A stretch of DNA of 64,000 nt. Source: Lepidonotus clava (lineage: Eukaryota; Annelida; Polychaeta; Phyllodocida; Polynoidae). The stretch covers positions 14,536,736 through 14,600,735 of the forward strand of contig OW387142.1 of the NCBI GenBank assembly GCA_936440205.1, in the 5' to 3' direction. Within the stretch, counting starts at the first letter, position 1, and the number at the start of each line of letters is the position of its first letter. Position numbers and translations under genes: made by a program. The notes below the pieces were generated by a model, which worked only from the letters and a program-made list of their open reading frames with translations, searched no databases and was not told the origin of the DNA. Positions 12,001 through 22,800 of the stretch are shown here, piece by piece.

Positions 12001-14439
12001 CCGAGCGACACCCAGGTCTCGGACAGCGATTGGCACAACGTGGCCCTCACCGTCAAAGGGTCTATTGTCACCCTGTCCTTGGATGGAGTGTCAAAGACGA
12101 TGCCCTTCTCCAGCCCTGTACATAACCCACTAGACCTGGAAATCAAGGAACTGTCACTCGGTGGGACCGAGAGTAAAGTGACAACTCCAGATGGATCAAG
12201 CACCCTCAAAGGTATGTACTAATAGAAGATAAAAAGATGTAAGAGATTCTATGTGTATTTCCTGCGTATGCATAATGTATAGGAGGCGCTGTACATGTTT
12301 AAACTTCTTGAAACTTTTTTTTTGATCTTATATCAACCCACCTGAACACTAAACTTACTCTCTATGGGATTTGTCAAGGATCTTGTGTATTTGTAAGTCA
12401 TTCGTAAATATGTTCGTTCTAATGATGTGTATTTAGATGCCATTTGTAAGTATATTTCGTCTCTAATGCCTTTCCCATTATTCCTCTTTTTAGGTTTCGA
12501 GGGGTGCATCTCCGAATTCCGACTTGATGGCAGCATTCTGCCCTTCTCCGGAAGTACAGAGCGCTTCGTGGCTGAGCCCATAGGGGGCGCCAACAACGTC
12601 AGCTGCGCAGCCGTATTCGCTGGCGCCAACGGCAGCAGTCCCTCCGTGCACGTGGCAGTCATCGTAGTCGTGGTCTTCTTTGCCATAGTCCTGGTGGTTA
12701 TTGTAGCCACTTTCCTGGTCATCCGCCTCAGGAGGAAGAGGAAGGAGGCAGCCAAGGTGCCCAAGGTCAATGGAAATATAGCTAGTAAATCCAATGGCGC
12801 CATCTTGGATAAGACGAGTAACGACAGCCGCAGCCACCAGGACTCTGGGTTTACGGAGAATGGCGACTTGTCGGAGGAGGCCATCATACAGCAACACGTT
12901 CAGCGGGAACTCGCCTCACGCTCCTTCAATGAGCGCGAGGTGCGCGATCCGTTCGCCAATGCCTCGCGACCTGATCTGGTGTCGCCCGAGATGGGAGGAG
13001 GCATCGATGGGATCGGGGTGGATAATAATGGATTCGCAGAGGAGCCCCCAGAGCATTATGATATTGACAATGCGAGCAGTATAGCACCCTCAGACCTTGT
13101 GGATGTCACTGGACATTACAAGCGTTATCGCCAATCTGGGGGTGTAGGGAACAATAAGCACCATCAGTACAATGTGCCACCACCCGGGCAGGCCCGGGGC
13201 CGGCACACCCCTAGCCCCGCTAATGTTCTGGGGCCGGGCGGGGTCGGTAAGCCTTATACCATCCGTGAGAGTCCACTGACAGTGGGCCACAGGCAGAGCC
13301 CTGCTTTGGCCATGTTGAACCAAAAGGACCCCAATATGCATTCCAGCACCCCTCTTGGCAGGGCGGTTTCTCCATTACCGCTCCTACCAAACTCCAGGCA
13401 GAACACGCCCAATCATCTCGGAGGCCCCACCATACCACCCATCAGTCCTGTGGGCATGAACAACCTGTCGCGAGCCAGCCCGGCCATCGTGGAGCGAACC
13501 ACCTCCCCACTCAGCCACAACCAGCTGGCTCGTGGCCAATCGCCCAGCGTGCTGCACATGCGAGACAAGAGGATGAGCCCGCTCCCGCCGGGCGTGAGCA
13601 GTATGAGATCAACACCGGTCAACGGTCTGTACCCGAGTAACGCCAGCAACAGTAGTGCTGGGTACAGCGACCGCCACCATCCCCAGCACCATCACCACAA
13701 CCACATGTCCAACGGCCACCTGCCGCGCCCCTCCAGCCGCATGAAGCAGCCACTCAACCAGATGGCCATGCGAGCTACTCCGACCAGGGGACTGACAGTT
13801 GAGGACGTCGAGCGCCTCAATGCACGCTCCAAACCCAGCCCCGTGAGCACGCTGGATGTCGGGTCGTCATCGAGTGATGAGGCTCCACGCAAGAACCTCA
13901 TCAGCCGGGCCCGCACCCCCGTGTCACCCTTCGACCCTGGCCGGGCCATGCACATGGAGCCACCACCCGACTCATCATCAGATGACGGCAGCAATGACTC
14001 CTTCACCTGCTCCGAGTTTGAGTACGATAACGACAAGGTGAAGAACGAGTACACGCCAAACCGGGCCACTTTCCCCAAGCTGGCCGAGGTGTCGGAGAAC
14101 GATGACACCGACGTCAGCCGGACGTTCACCCCAAATGGCTCCGACTCTAACCGGGAGTCGCTGAGCACATTCTTCTCTGACGATGACACTTCGCATAAGT
14201 CACCAGGCGGTGGCAAGCTTCTCAATGGGGCCCTCAACTGGGACTATCTCCTCAACTGGGGGCCTAATTTCGAGAAGCTCGTAGGTGTGTTCAAAGACAT
14301 TGCGGAGTTGCCCGATGGCAACACGCCCATAGAGAAGAAACCCAAAGACTTGCAGGAGAATCAAGATGACGCGGGCGTGAACGTCGAATTTGTGTCTGCA
14401 GAGCCAACAAACGCGCAAGTTCGAGAAGAATATGTATGA
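1..14439 (+). CDS. Fat4-like giant protocadherin, 3' part of gene (12 exons)
   Basis: I read the CDS as exons <1-57, 519-1142, 1467-2251, 2543-2634, 2946-3166, 3481-4621, 5010-6754, 9394-9503, 10070-10377, 10990-11207, 11938-12211 and 12494-14439. Every intron starts GT and ends AG, and phases match throughout, giving 2506 residues plus stop. The 5' end lies outside the window. The product is a type I adhesion protein with a partial and then about ten complete cadherin repeats (linkers such as NDNPPVF, NDNAPRF), a membrane-distal divergent domain, EGF x4, LamG, EGF, LamG, one membrane helix and a large cytoplasmic tail. The order EGFs-LamG-EGF-LamG is the one known for Fat/FAT4, which binds Dachsous and signals in planar polarity and Hippo control. 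FAT1-3 have a single LamG. An alternative is another nonchordate-type cadherin with EGF/LamG. The cadherin assignment is certain; the Fat4 subfamily is probable. Confidence 0.9.
519..4621 (+). CDS. Cadherin-repeat exons of the Fat4-like gene
   Basis: Exons 519-1142, 1467-2251, 2543-2634, 2946-3166 and 3481-4621 carry cadherin repeats. Each repeat shows the calcium-binding signatures: a glutamate near the start (PEN or SEN), internal DxD or DxDxGxN, LDRE or LDYE, and the interrepeat linker ending NDxPPxF or a variant. Some linkers are degenerate (NKYAP, NRNAP, NEYTP), which predicts calcium-poor, more flexible joints, as is known in very long cadherins. The 519 start follows a pyrimidine tract and cag, and continues in phase from the first exon, which ends in DK just before a gtgagg donor at 58. 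The small 92-base exon at 2543-2634 is supported by phase on both sides (two bases carried in, one out). Confidence 0.9.
5010..6754 (+). CDS. Exon with last cadherin repeats, divergent domain, four EGFs and start of LamG1
   Basis: This 1745-base exon encodes the last cadherin repeat (ending NDNPSAP), then a roughly 200-residue divergent region (QDPD, NISGSDGVHSAV, the NSIGIKVAV stretch) of the kind that lies between cadherin repeats and EGFs in Fat and nonchordate cadherins. Four EGF domains follow, each with six cysteines. The third begins DVNEC, a calcium-binding EGF signature. The first EGF has an unusually long loop between its cysteines. The exon ends inside the first laminin-G domain (FLPLSYMEYSLPW, then DGRWYLVEVDR), which continues in the exon at 9394. 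The start follows accttttag and the end precedes gtgagc. Confidence 0.9.
6755..9393 (+). other. Intron of the Fat4-like gene, 2.6 kb
   Basis: No coding signal is seen. It holds a GT-rich low-complexity patch around 7440-7520, a tight G run near 8201-8216 inside a dispersed repeat, and otherwise unique-looking sequence. The borders are gtgagc at 6755 and cgccag at 9393. Confidence 0.75.
8171..8300. repeat. Dispersed repeat with G run (intron)
   Basis: A GC-rich segment containing gacgccggacggattta, a 14-16 base G run, and at the other end actggattcgcccct. The motif 'ggggcg-gat-cca-g' with a homopolymer G or C tract also occurs in the intron repeat at 10422-10606, so both may belong to one widespread family. 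Borders are approximate. Confidence 0.35.
9394..12211 (+). CDS. Exons encoding LamG1 end, EGF5 and LamG2
   Basis: Exon 9394-9503 and the first part of exon 10070-10377 complete LamG1 (ISIGG, DFVGCMRA). The latter then encodes EGF5 (six cysteines, ending GYAGKDC). Exons 10990-11207 and 11938-12211 encode LamG2 (SVSVTFRT, EGLLFYS, WHNVALTV, DLEIKELSLGG), which finishes with GFEGCISEFRLDG in the last exon. LamG2 contains a run of five arginines (TARRRRRQT) coded around 11085-11105. This is unusual inside a beta-sandwich domain and could be a furin-type processing site. All four exons have GT/AG borders and compatible phases. Confidence 0.9.
10422..10606. repeat. MITE-like element with CAGGGGC termini (intron)
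   Basis: It starts CAGGGGCAGAT and ends with the near-inverse GTCCGCCCCTG, giving about 11-base imperfect terminal inverted repeats. The body is rich in G runs (aggaggggga, gggtggggggg). No target duplication is obvious. It lies wholly in the intron 10378-10989 of the cadherin gene. Confidence 0.45.
12494..14439 (+). CDS. Terminal exon: transmembrane helix and cytoplasmic tail
   Basis: After the end of LamG2 the exon encodes one membrane helix around residues 1907-1932 of the partial product (VAVIVVVVFFAIVLVVIVAT), followed by a basic stop-transfer RLRRKRK. The tail is about 570 residues, rich in Ser, Pro, Asn and His (including an HHPQHHHHNH run). It lacks the juxtamembrane NYDEEG motif of classical cadherins. 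Near its end it carries acidic/serine stretches and then NWDYLLNWGPNFEKL around residue 2440, which resembles the beta-catenin-binding end of classical cadherins and related motifs in Fat/Dachsous tails. The stop is TGA at 14437-14439. GC-rich codon use contrasts with the AT-rich introns. Confidence 0.9.
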
Positions 14440-16968
14440 TGCTTCATAAATGAATTTATGCATGGTTGTATTTTATATGCATCATCTCTTCCACACGTGT
14501 TCTTCCAACTGAGATTAACGCTGTCATCATCAATTTGCTAATCATAATTATAGATAATTATTTGTTATTTTAATGCTGTATATTGATGACTATTTTATTC
14601 CTTAGAGAAGTTAGCCCTGTAAGGGCATCCAGGAGAATATCAGTGCATCCTACCCTCATATCATGTGATGGTCATTTTATGTCAAACATAAAACACATAG
14701 ATATTCCCATACGCAGATCATACATATATTACAAGAGTATAAATCATTTATGCAGTTCATCATTCATCGTTGTTTGCGAACGACGACAGAAATTTCTGTG
14801 AAATATGACACAGTATTCAGCCCATTTGACGTCAAACTCTAGGTGGTTATCATCCACTCCAACCATGTTCATCCTTGGTATTCCCCTCCATCGCCATCCA
14901 CCATTCATCCATTTGTAATTGTAATCTCCACTCATTGTCTCTAAAAGATTTTATATCGAGTGGCGAGGCTACGAAACATTCTTTAGGTGCCTAGTGGGAA
15001 GTTTCCTGGCCGCTTGTGTGCCTAAAAACATCATGTATATTTTGTAAATGACATTTCTTTTTATATATACATAATCACAATGTACACATATCATACCGTG
15101 AAGATCTCTTATAGGGTCTATCTGCAATTCGGTATGTATAGATATATGAAGGTTATAAACCAACATGCACAGGTACATTTCGGTAAAGCACTGCTGGCAT
15201 AGCGTTCCAGTGACCTATTAATTATTGACCTAAATATAAGAAAGATTCATGTGACCACTTCTTTGTATGCAAATAAGACATAGCAACACATTCACCTGTG
15301 CCTTACTGGACTTTTTATCTGTCTCATATCCTACTTGGTATATATGCAAATTGTAGAAATATTAGTCTTTTTTATCCTCAGAAAGTTGAGCTTGAAGCCT
15401 GGAACTATAGTTTGTATAACTTCTGTAAGGGGTAGGGGTGGCATTAAAAAAAAGAAAACAACCCGTTTGGTAGTAAGGTTTTGTGACCTAGTTGTTCGAA
15501 TTTCAGTTTATTCAGTAGCTTAGAAACAACTGAGTACGGAGTTTAAAAAAAAAATCATTTTGGTAGTTTACATTTTTCAGTGATTGTTTTGCAAATTTTG
15601 TCTAGTTTTTAATAGTTTTTGGGTCTGTAAAACCAGGTGGCGCCAGTCTGTCTGCCGCAGTTTGAGTGCACTTGCCAGAACTTGCCATGTCCCTGCCCCT
15701 GCCACCAATTCCAACATATCACAAGCATCTTCTTATCTGTCTTTTCAGAAGTAGTCTTTATGTAAGGGACGTCAGCATACGGCCTTGTTCTGTCCCTTAG
15801 TCTGTCCTCTTGTCTGTCTTTTCTCCTGTCCATAATTAAAGTAGCAAATCAGGTCGAATTAAGTCTAGTTTTCTCGCCGTTTAGAAATGTCCCTGGTCAG
15901 AAAAAAATATCTTTGAGTCTGTGTCAAAATTGTAATAACTGTAAATGAAGTGTTTAAAATCAAAACCAATATACATTAATATAATGTCTACTCTTGAAGA
16001 TTTCTTAGCAAGGTTCCCTGCGAAATTGTCACATTTAATCGTTACTAGAATAAATATCGAAGTTCTTGGGTCGTAATGATATAATTTGTGAACAAAAAAG
16101 GTCAAATATCACTGCCGTTAATATAAGTTCAATCAAGGCTGATTTGTACAAATTCTAAAGAAAAATGCATATCCGTAGGGTGATGACAGTATTTATGGTA
16201 CAAGTTAGGTCCGGAATACGTTCAATATTGCCAACAATGTTTTCGTCCGTCAATTTTTTTGTCATCACCATTTTGTTATATTTGTCACACGACGTGGTAC
16301 TTGTGTATCGTAATTGAATCTCTTGATGTAGGCCTAGCATCACCGGCAATAATCAGCTGACATAATCAACAGTTACTAATAAAATGTCATTATAAGGAAA
16401 ACGTTTTCATATGGTATACGTATAAGTGCGAATGTGTACAGTACAACAGTTTTTTTTATGGAAAAAACAATTTGGTATTTTATCCTTGTATAATTTCTCG
16501 TATTTTGACGAGAAACTCCGTGATATCATTGATTGTAACTATTGTATAGGATGGTTGTCTCGAGTAAATGGTATTTTGTACAGATTGTAATGAAGGCCAA
16601 GTGCCGCAAAGCTGGAAAATAAAGAATTTTATACAATAATCATTATTATCTTGTATGTTCTTCAAATTTGCACACAAAAAAAGAAAGATTATAATTACAT
16701 CATTTGCATCGGCAATATTGAAACATTAGCTGTTTATATAACACCACGCCATATTTTATATTCCACACGCAAAAATAACAGTGATATTCATTAAATTTAG
16801 TATTTCGAGCAGTTCACAGTATTTGACTAAACCAAAATAACATTCTTAATTGGTCCTTGTATGAGTATAAGAATCAAACAACCAAATAACTATATATAGC
16901 GCATCAAAAGAGCGTCGGTCCTGTGGACAATGCTTTTGTAATTATTTTATTGTTCTTTCATTTCAATA
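14440..16968 (+). other. 3' UTR and downstream intergenic DNA of the cadherin gene
   Basis: AT-rich, without coding signal. Candidate AATAAA signals lie at 16049-16054, 16378-16383 and 16618-16623, so the 3' UTR could be about 1.6-2.2 kb. I cannot decide which site is used. Confidence 0.5.
16618..16623 (+). terminator. Candidate polyadenylation signal of the cadherin gene
   Basis: AATAAA on the plus strand, followed by AT-rich sequence. It is one of three candidates (others at 16049 and 16378) downstream of the stop at 14439. Context alone does not choose between them. Confidence 0.3.
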
Positions 16969-16970
16969 TA

Positions 16971-17941
16971 GTGGGGTCTGTTAACAACATTTTCGTTACG
17001 CGGTGGATAAAAGCACCAACTTTTGCATGAGGCACCTCTGAGGCATAACTATTGAATCTAGAAGGGGAGCCATCTTGAAATACCAAAATGAAATTTTGAC
17101 AAATTTTGTATGTTTTTAGCATTTGAAATTTAATTTATTTAACCAAAACTTTTGGCTAGCTTCAATTAGACCTATTGTATAGATTCGAAAGGTAAATAAT
17201 TGAATACCCTGTCCTATAATCTACCAATTTGGACAACAGCAATGTGTTTCTAGGTATTTCAGAAGCTGAGATATAAGATTATTTCAACAAAAGTCGGCCA
17301 TATTGGATTTTTGGCCCTCGTCAAGGTTATATTGATATTTCAATGTGGCTCCCCTTTTAAATTCAATGAAGGGGTCCCAGGGGATCATCATACCAAATGA
17401 AATCAAGAAATCTTGTGGCAAAAGAGTAAAGTCTATATCCGTTCTTTTGAATTATTTTGGAATCCAGCGGTCATTATCAAAGGTATCATGCTAACGAATT
17501 CAGCCATTTTGAAATTTATGGTATTGTATTGGATGAATATCATATTTATTGAGCCCTCTAGGCTATTAACAACTGATATTGGAACCATTTCCCCTGGCCT
17601 TATGCCTTAGTAGCTAAAAATCATAATATTTCTCAAAATTGGTCAGCCATCTTGGATTTTGGATTTCCGCATTGACTTGAAACATAAATAATTGAATTCC
17701 CTGACCCATAATCCTTCAATTTTGACACTAACCATATCTCTTTAGTCTTTTTAGAAGCTGAGATATAAGAATTTTTATAGTAAAAGTCGGCCATATTGGT
17801 TTTTGGACCCCCACATCTGTCCTATTGATATTTCAATGTGGCTCCCCTTCTAGATTTGATAGTTACGCCTCAGAGGTCCTCATACCAAATTTGGTGCTTT
17901 TATCCGCCGCGTAACGATTTCTCAAAAAACTGACACCCCAC
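16971..17941. mobile_element. 971-bp TA-flanked MITE, copy 1
   Basis: It begins GTGGGGTCTGTTAAC after TA and ends with the inverse (ACACCCCAC) before TA. The inverted similarity runs inward for more than 150 bases (GTTACGCGG, GATAAAAGCACCAA, ACCTCTGAGGC, CTAGAAGGGGAGCCA on both sides), so it is a long-TIR non-autonomous DNA element. A nearly identical copy lies at 41426-42405. The short open frame at 17413-17610 is present in both copies but is probably not a gene. The TA target fits the Tc1/mariner type, though the family is not proven. Confidence 0.8.
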
Positions 17942-17943
17942 TA

Positions 17944-18971
17944 ATAAGCGATAATTTACTGCGATAGGTATGCTTTAAATTTTTGCTTTTAATTTAAAAT
18001 TCTGTTATCCAGACCTGTTTATGAGACAAGCCGCATAAAGTTTTTAACCATAGCACATGCATATATGCCATCATTTTCCTTTAGATAGACCCCACCTAAG
18101 GGGAGTGGTGCATCAGGACTTTACAAATATTTCAGATAATTTTTTAGATGTGTCCAAATCCGAAGAGAACATTTTAATCAGAAATAAAATTATTTAAAAA
18201 GGACAATTTACTTAATGTTTTAATCAACACTACACACTGAACATATTTACTACATATTATATATAATTCTTCATACATAAATTTTGTTCAATTTTTCTAT
18301 ATTCTGCCTGGAGATTGAACAATATACTGACATATAAATTTCAATATGCAATAACCGAAAATGTGCAGTTAGGGTGTAGCGCAATGCAGTGGACTAAACA
18401 GACATGGATGGGACTGAACTTTTTGTACATTTGAGGGTGATGTAACTTAGAGTGTCATAATTTGCACCCGTGTTCTACTATTCTAATGGGTCAAAGGATA
18501 TACATGTATTCTAGAGACACCTCATCCATTCATGTTGAAACCTGTTGTTTTTTTCTTTTAAGAAGTAGAATTAAGGAAAATACAGATCACTCACCAAAAT
18601 GCTCTTTATATAATTGATATGAAATTTTATCTTTGATCAGGTATAAACAAAGAGTTGAAATACTAGCTGCTGTTTCGCTTCAGCCTCTACAATAATCTTG
18701 GTACATGTAGTGGCACGCAGCCCCCTTGGTACCTCTGGTGGCACTGAAAACCTCTCAGCACCTCTAGTCCTGCCAAGAATCATCTCAGCACCTCTGGTCC
18801 TGCCAAGAATCATCTCAGTACCTCTGGTCATGCCTACAACCATTTGAACACCTATGGTTCCACTCAGAATTGTTTCAACCCCTCTGGTTGCTCCTTGTCA
18901 GTTATCCCCTACTCATAACAATAATAATTACTACAATTAAAACAATACTGGACATTACTCCACTTAACAGC
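17944..18971. other. Intergenic DNA, no gene seen
   Basis: AT-rich sequence between the MITE and the 3' end of the glycosyltransferase gene. Apart from the minisatellite at about 18720-18895 I see nothing recognisable. Confidence 0.5.
18720..18895. repeat. Minisatellite, about 33-base unit
   Basis: Repeated units contain gcacctctggtcctgccaag and aatcatctcag, with several diverged copies (cagcacctct, cagtacctct, gaacacctat, caacccctct). The first two full units are nearly identical and outer ones are more diverged. Confidence 0.7.
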
Positions 18972-18977
18972 TTTATT
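18972..18977 (-). terminator. Candidate polyadenylation signal of the GT14 gene
   Basis: TTTATT on the plus strand is AATAAA on the minus strand, about 560 bases past the stop at 19539. This is a plausible 3' UTR end. Confidence 0.4.
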
Positions 18978-19092
18978 CATAAAGCTTCCAATGTATGATA
19001 AGAAGGACTGATTTGAGGCTACAACCATAATTTCAAAACTAGCATGGTGGGGATTACATCTTCATATGCATTAAATTCATATGCAACCCATC

Positions 19093-19235
19093 TTAAAATT
19101 CTTTCACTTTTTTCTGCATTATTGGTTGCACAGATGACAGCCCAAAAAATAAAACATTACATTTATCCGAATAATAATTAACCAGATTTTTCACACCCTC
19201 TAATTATGCATTGATTTGGGTTTTGTTGTTAAAGG
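19093..19235 (-). repeat. Partial copy of the palindromic repeat found at 37.4-39.1 kb
   Basis: In inverse orientation it matches 37925-38052: the blocks aacaacaaaacccaaatcaa, ggataaatgtaatgttttaa and aaccaataatgcagaaaaaa recur with scattered differences. It lies in the presumed 3' UTR or downstream region of the glycosyltransferase gene. Confidence 0.65.
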
Positions 19236-19538
19236 GTTAAGCCATGTCCAAAATTAGATGGCGCTGCATTCACTGTTCATCCTTTCATTCCTTGATTTAT
19301 CAATGGTTTGATACCTGGACCATCACTACCCTAGGATGCAGGAAGCATTATTTCCGCTATCTGTGACACAGTCATTTTTTATAAAAACATTAATTGTTAC
19401 AAAATTGAGCATAAATTTACGGGTAGCAGCTGTCAAGGATTTGACAAAATGAACATTGTATTAGTTAATCAGTTTGTAAGTTTACAAGTTTGTTAAAAGT
19501 ATGAGTGGTTGACCTTGGTTTTAATTTGAAGGTCTGAC

Positions 19539-19867
19539 TTAATTCAAGTTAACATATTCCCGGTGTTTAACAATATCTAAATTTTGGTAATAGCTTGGTT
19601 CAAATGGATACCCTGCTCTAGCCATTGTTCTGTTGAATATGAGTTCCTCTATACAGTCAAGTGTGAGTGGCTCGAAGTCAAGGTGCAGCTTGTTGAGGAA
19701 CAGCTCAGGACGATTGAATGTCCAAGGAAGATCACCAACTCCAAGAATGCAAACTCCGCGCTTCCATTTTCCTTGACACTGCCAATCTTTCCATGACGAA
19801 ATATTATGATGAGACAAATTGTCCCAAATTGTAGCAATGGCTGTAACCTTTTTCTCTTCAGGATCAA
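19539..19867 (-). CDS. GT14 gene, last coding exon
   Basis: It starts after ttctag with TTGATCC, completing a valine codon begun by the single G of the previous exon. It encodes KRGVCILGVGDLPW and FNRPELFLNKLHLDFEPL, the conserved C-terminal block of the family, then DCIEELIFNRT and a 30-residue tail to the stop. Confidence 0.92.
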
Positions 19868-22800
19868 CTAGAATCAAAGAGCATGGAGAAACAATAAGTA
19901 AAAGGAAGGAGTTACTTAATATTGAATGGGTGATCTGTATCAAAGAAACAAATAATAGTCAGTTGGTCCTAATGGGTGCAGAAATAAAAAGTGAATTAGA
20001 ATAGGACAACACAACTATTTCTTAAATTAGTCAGGCAACATAGGGCTCAGTGACATACGACAGCAGATTAAAAAGATCAGGACATGGAACATGTGCGTTT
20101 AATTGAATTTGACATGGGACATAGGAATTTATTTGTGACAACAACATGGGACATATTGAGAACATTCTAAGCATGATATTTCAATAAGGATGACACTGAA
20201 AATGCATTTATTCACAATTTTGGTACATGAAGCATAGAAACTTATATACAGTAAATGCATAATGATGTTAAATATTGCATGAACAGCAAAGCCTTCTGTT
20301 TTTCCTGTGATACTTCACATTTTTCCTCAAATCTGCCAAGATATGCTATACTTTGTAGCCCAAACATTAAATGTTTGTGTTTGTCTGGTAGATCTGCAAA
20401 GCTCCTCCATGAACTTGGTTTTAACTTTGCCCTTCTTTAATAAAAAGTTGCTTTCACTAAGATTTTCAAGTTGCTTATTATTGTGTATTTCAATTCATTT
20501 ATGTATTCTAAATATATCTCTAATGAAAAAGCAAAACATCAAGCTGCATGACAATTGTACAGGAAAGACTAGTTTTGGGGATTCCCTAAATAGCAAAGAT
20601 TTATGTACTGCACTCAGGCTAGTTACCTCAGGCATGGGATGGTGGATATGCCTTTTTAGCAGAGGGCATTGCAATACTCTAAATTATTTTGTTAGTTAGG
20701 CAGTTGTACACTAGGTGGTAGAAATGGTTTATTCTGTCTTGTTGCTAGGCCAAAACGCCAAAATATTTAGGAAACCTGAAAGGAAATTGATGGTCACCGG
20801 GTTATACTGTGAGCATAACAAATAATAAAGGAAGTAATAATCAAGTGTTAAGGGTAACAAACAGAAAGATCTATAAATGAAGGTAAACAGTGGCTAAAGG
20901 TGGATGGGACTGTCATCACAACCCCTACTCAGTGAGTACACAAGTGGCAGATTGTAACATTGGGGTATATTGTGGGGCATTTTGAATATATTTTGGGACA
21001 TTCTAAATGGTGAGTTAATGAGCTATTCTATCTACTGTTATGTTTTGATTGTATCGTTTCATTAGGAATGTGTACAGCTATCGAGCGCTGAGTTATCAAA
21101 TACTGTTTTGATGTATAGCATGAGAAGTGGGACACAGCGGGATTGTTATGACCACTGAGTGTAACTTTGCTCCTCGCAGCATTATATATTCTGAAGGGGG
21201 TAAAGCATTAAATATATCCTGCAAAATTAGAAATACTTCATATTATAATACAATTATATTTTATAATGTCATTATATAGCTAGTGGTTATAACTGTATTT
21301 ACTTATAACTGACTATTGTGATGCTTTATGTACTTAATTAGTATGTTGGTTCACCACTCCCCATTCTATATATAATATGGGACTGCATGCAGTGAACGTC
21401 GCATTAAGGTTAGACCTAAGCTTATGTTACCGTTAGTATAAGCATATAAAATATCACTCTTGGTATTCTGACAAGTACGTAGACCCTCAATTTGTTATGA
21501 GAATATATCAAATTGGTCTCACGTCATCGTTTTATTATTGTCGTAATTGATGGAAAGTGTATTGTCTAGAGGGCTGTAATTCCTAGACAATTATTCCACA
21601 AATGACAATTATTGACAATTGTTTGGGTGAGCAGGGAACCTGCTCTCACGCTATTCTGTATTTAAGATCATGATTAAAGTTGCTCTGGGCTTTTCACCTC
21701 TGATCGTCTAACTGTCTCAGTCGTTAACTCTGTTTGAAATAGGCTGCTCAAAATTATCAAAGTAATGATTCAGTGCTGGAGATACCTCTGGCGCAGGACA
21801 AGATGCACCTACATGCAGCAGACCCAGCTAGGGGCTAAGACATAAAAATCGATAAGGGAATGGTGTATATAAGGAATCACTAGAATTGAATGGATTGAGA
21901 GTAATACTTAGACCGAACCCATACAGAGGGAAGTAGAAGCTTGGTGGATTGTATGTTGGTGCTGGTGGCATTCTGTGGTGACCGTAGTTTGGATACTTTA
22001 GCAGATCTTACATGTACTTCGTCAATGTGATGGGTTATGACTTGGTCTTTAGGGATCGAGTAATAGGCAACATCTCAGACAAACGAATGAAACACAGTTC
22101 CTTAGGATGGGAACATACCTGAACGAGGCAAACCTCTAACATTGGGTATAAAGAATATCTATGGCTATCTTTGGTCTGGCACTGAGTTTGTAAGTAAAAG
22201 GAAGTATTCTTCAGCTGGATGAGACTTTGATCAATAAACAAATTGTAACTCTACGAGTGAGTGTCTTCATTTAGAATTGAACTACCTAGATGATGAGAAC
22301 TCTACCCTAAACTAATAGTAAGCTAGTAAAACATAAGACAACCTCATATTAGATCTTTAATTGAGAAGAACAAACAATAATGATCATAATGAACTAGCAT
22401 TAGCTGGACTCTCTGTTTATTAACCTTAACCCTATGGCAACAAGAAGGTAAAGCAACATCTTTGTTCATACTCCCCTTGCTGCATCATAATACTGGGAAT
22501 ACCCTTTCAAAATAACTAAGGAATCCCCGGTTATTCAGTGAAGTTATTGAAAAATGCAATTATTTGGGGCCTCTTTGGAGCCTAACATACATATTTTTTG
22601 GTAAGGCGAGTTAGGGAGTCCCCTTTATTTGAAATTTGGAGATCCCCAAAATTTGTGATGTCATACAATGACTAATTTAGTCATTGTATGACATCACAAA
22701 TTTGGCCACCACATGGCTGTTACCCATAAATTGGAACCTAATGTTATGGTTTTTTTCTAATTGCAAAATGAGTATTTAACCTACAGTCAAAAGGTAAATA

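Noticed and set aside
14583-16677. Several 60-74 codon frames in the cadherin downstream region
   Set aside because: AT-rich 3' UTR or intergenic sequence. Composition and lack of motifs mark them as chance frames.
17413-17610. 65-codon frame repeated at 41867-42067
   Set aside because: It lies in two copies of a noncoding long-TIR MITE. It is open by chance and shared by descent, not evidence of a gene.
18720-18895. CRISPR-like array
   Set aside because: The units are contiguous and diverged, with no spacers, in eukaryotic DNA. It is an ordinary minisatellite.
21500-21800. Possible solo LTR (TATTTAAG, ATTAAA, gcagggaacctgctctcacg)
   Set aside because: Promoter-like words are present, but no clear ends, primer site or second copy were found in the window.
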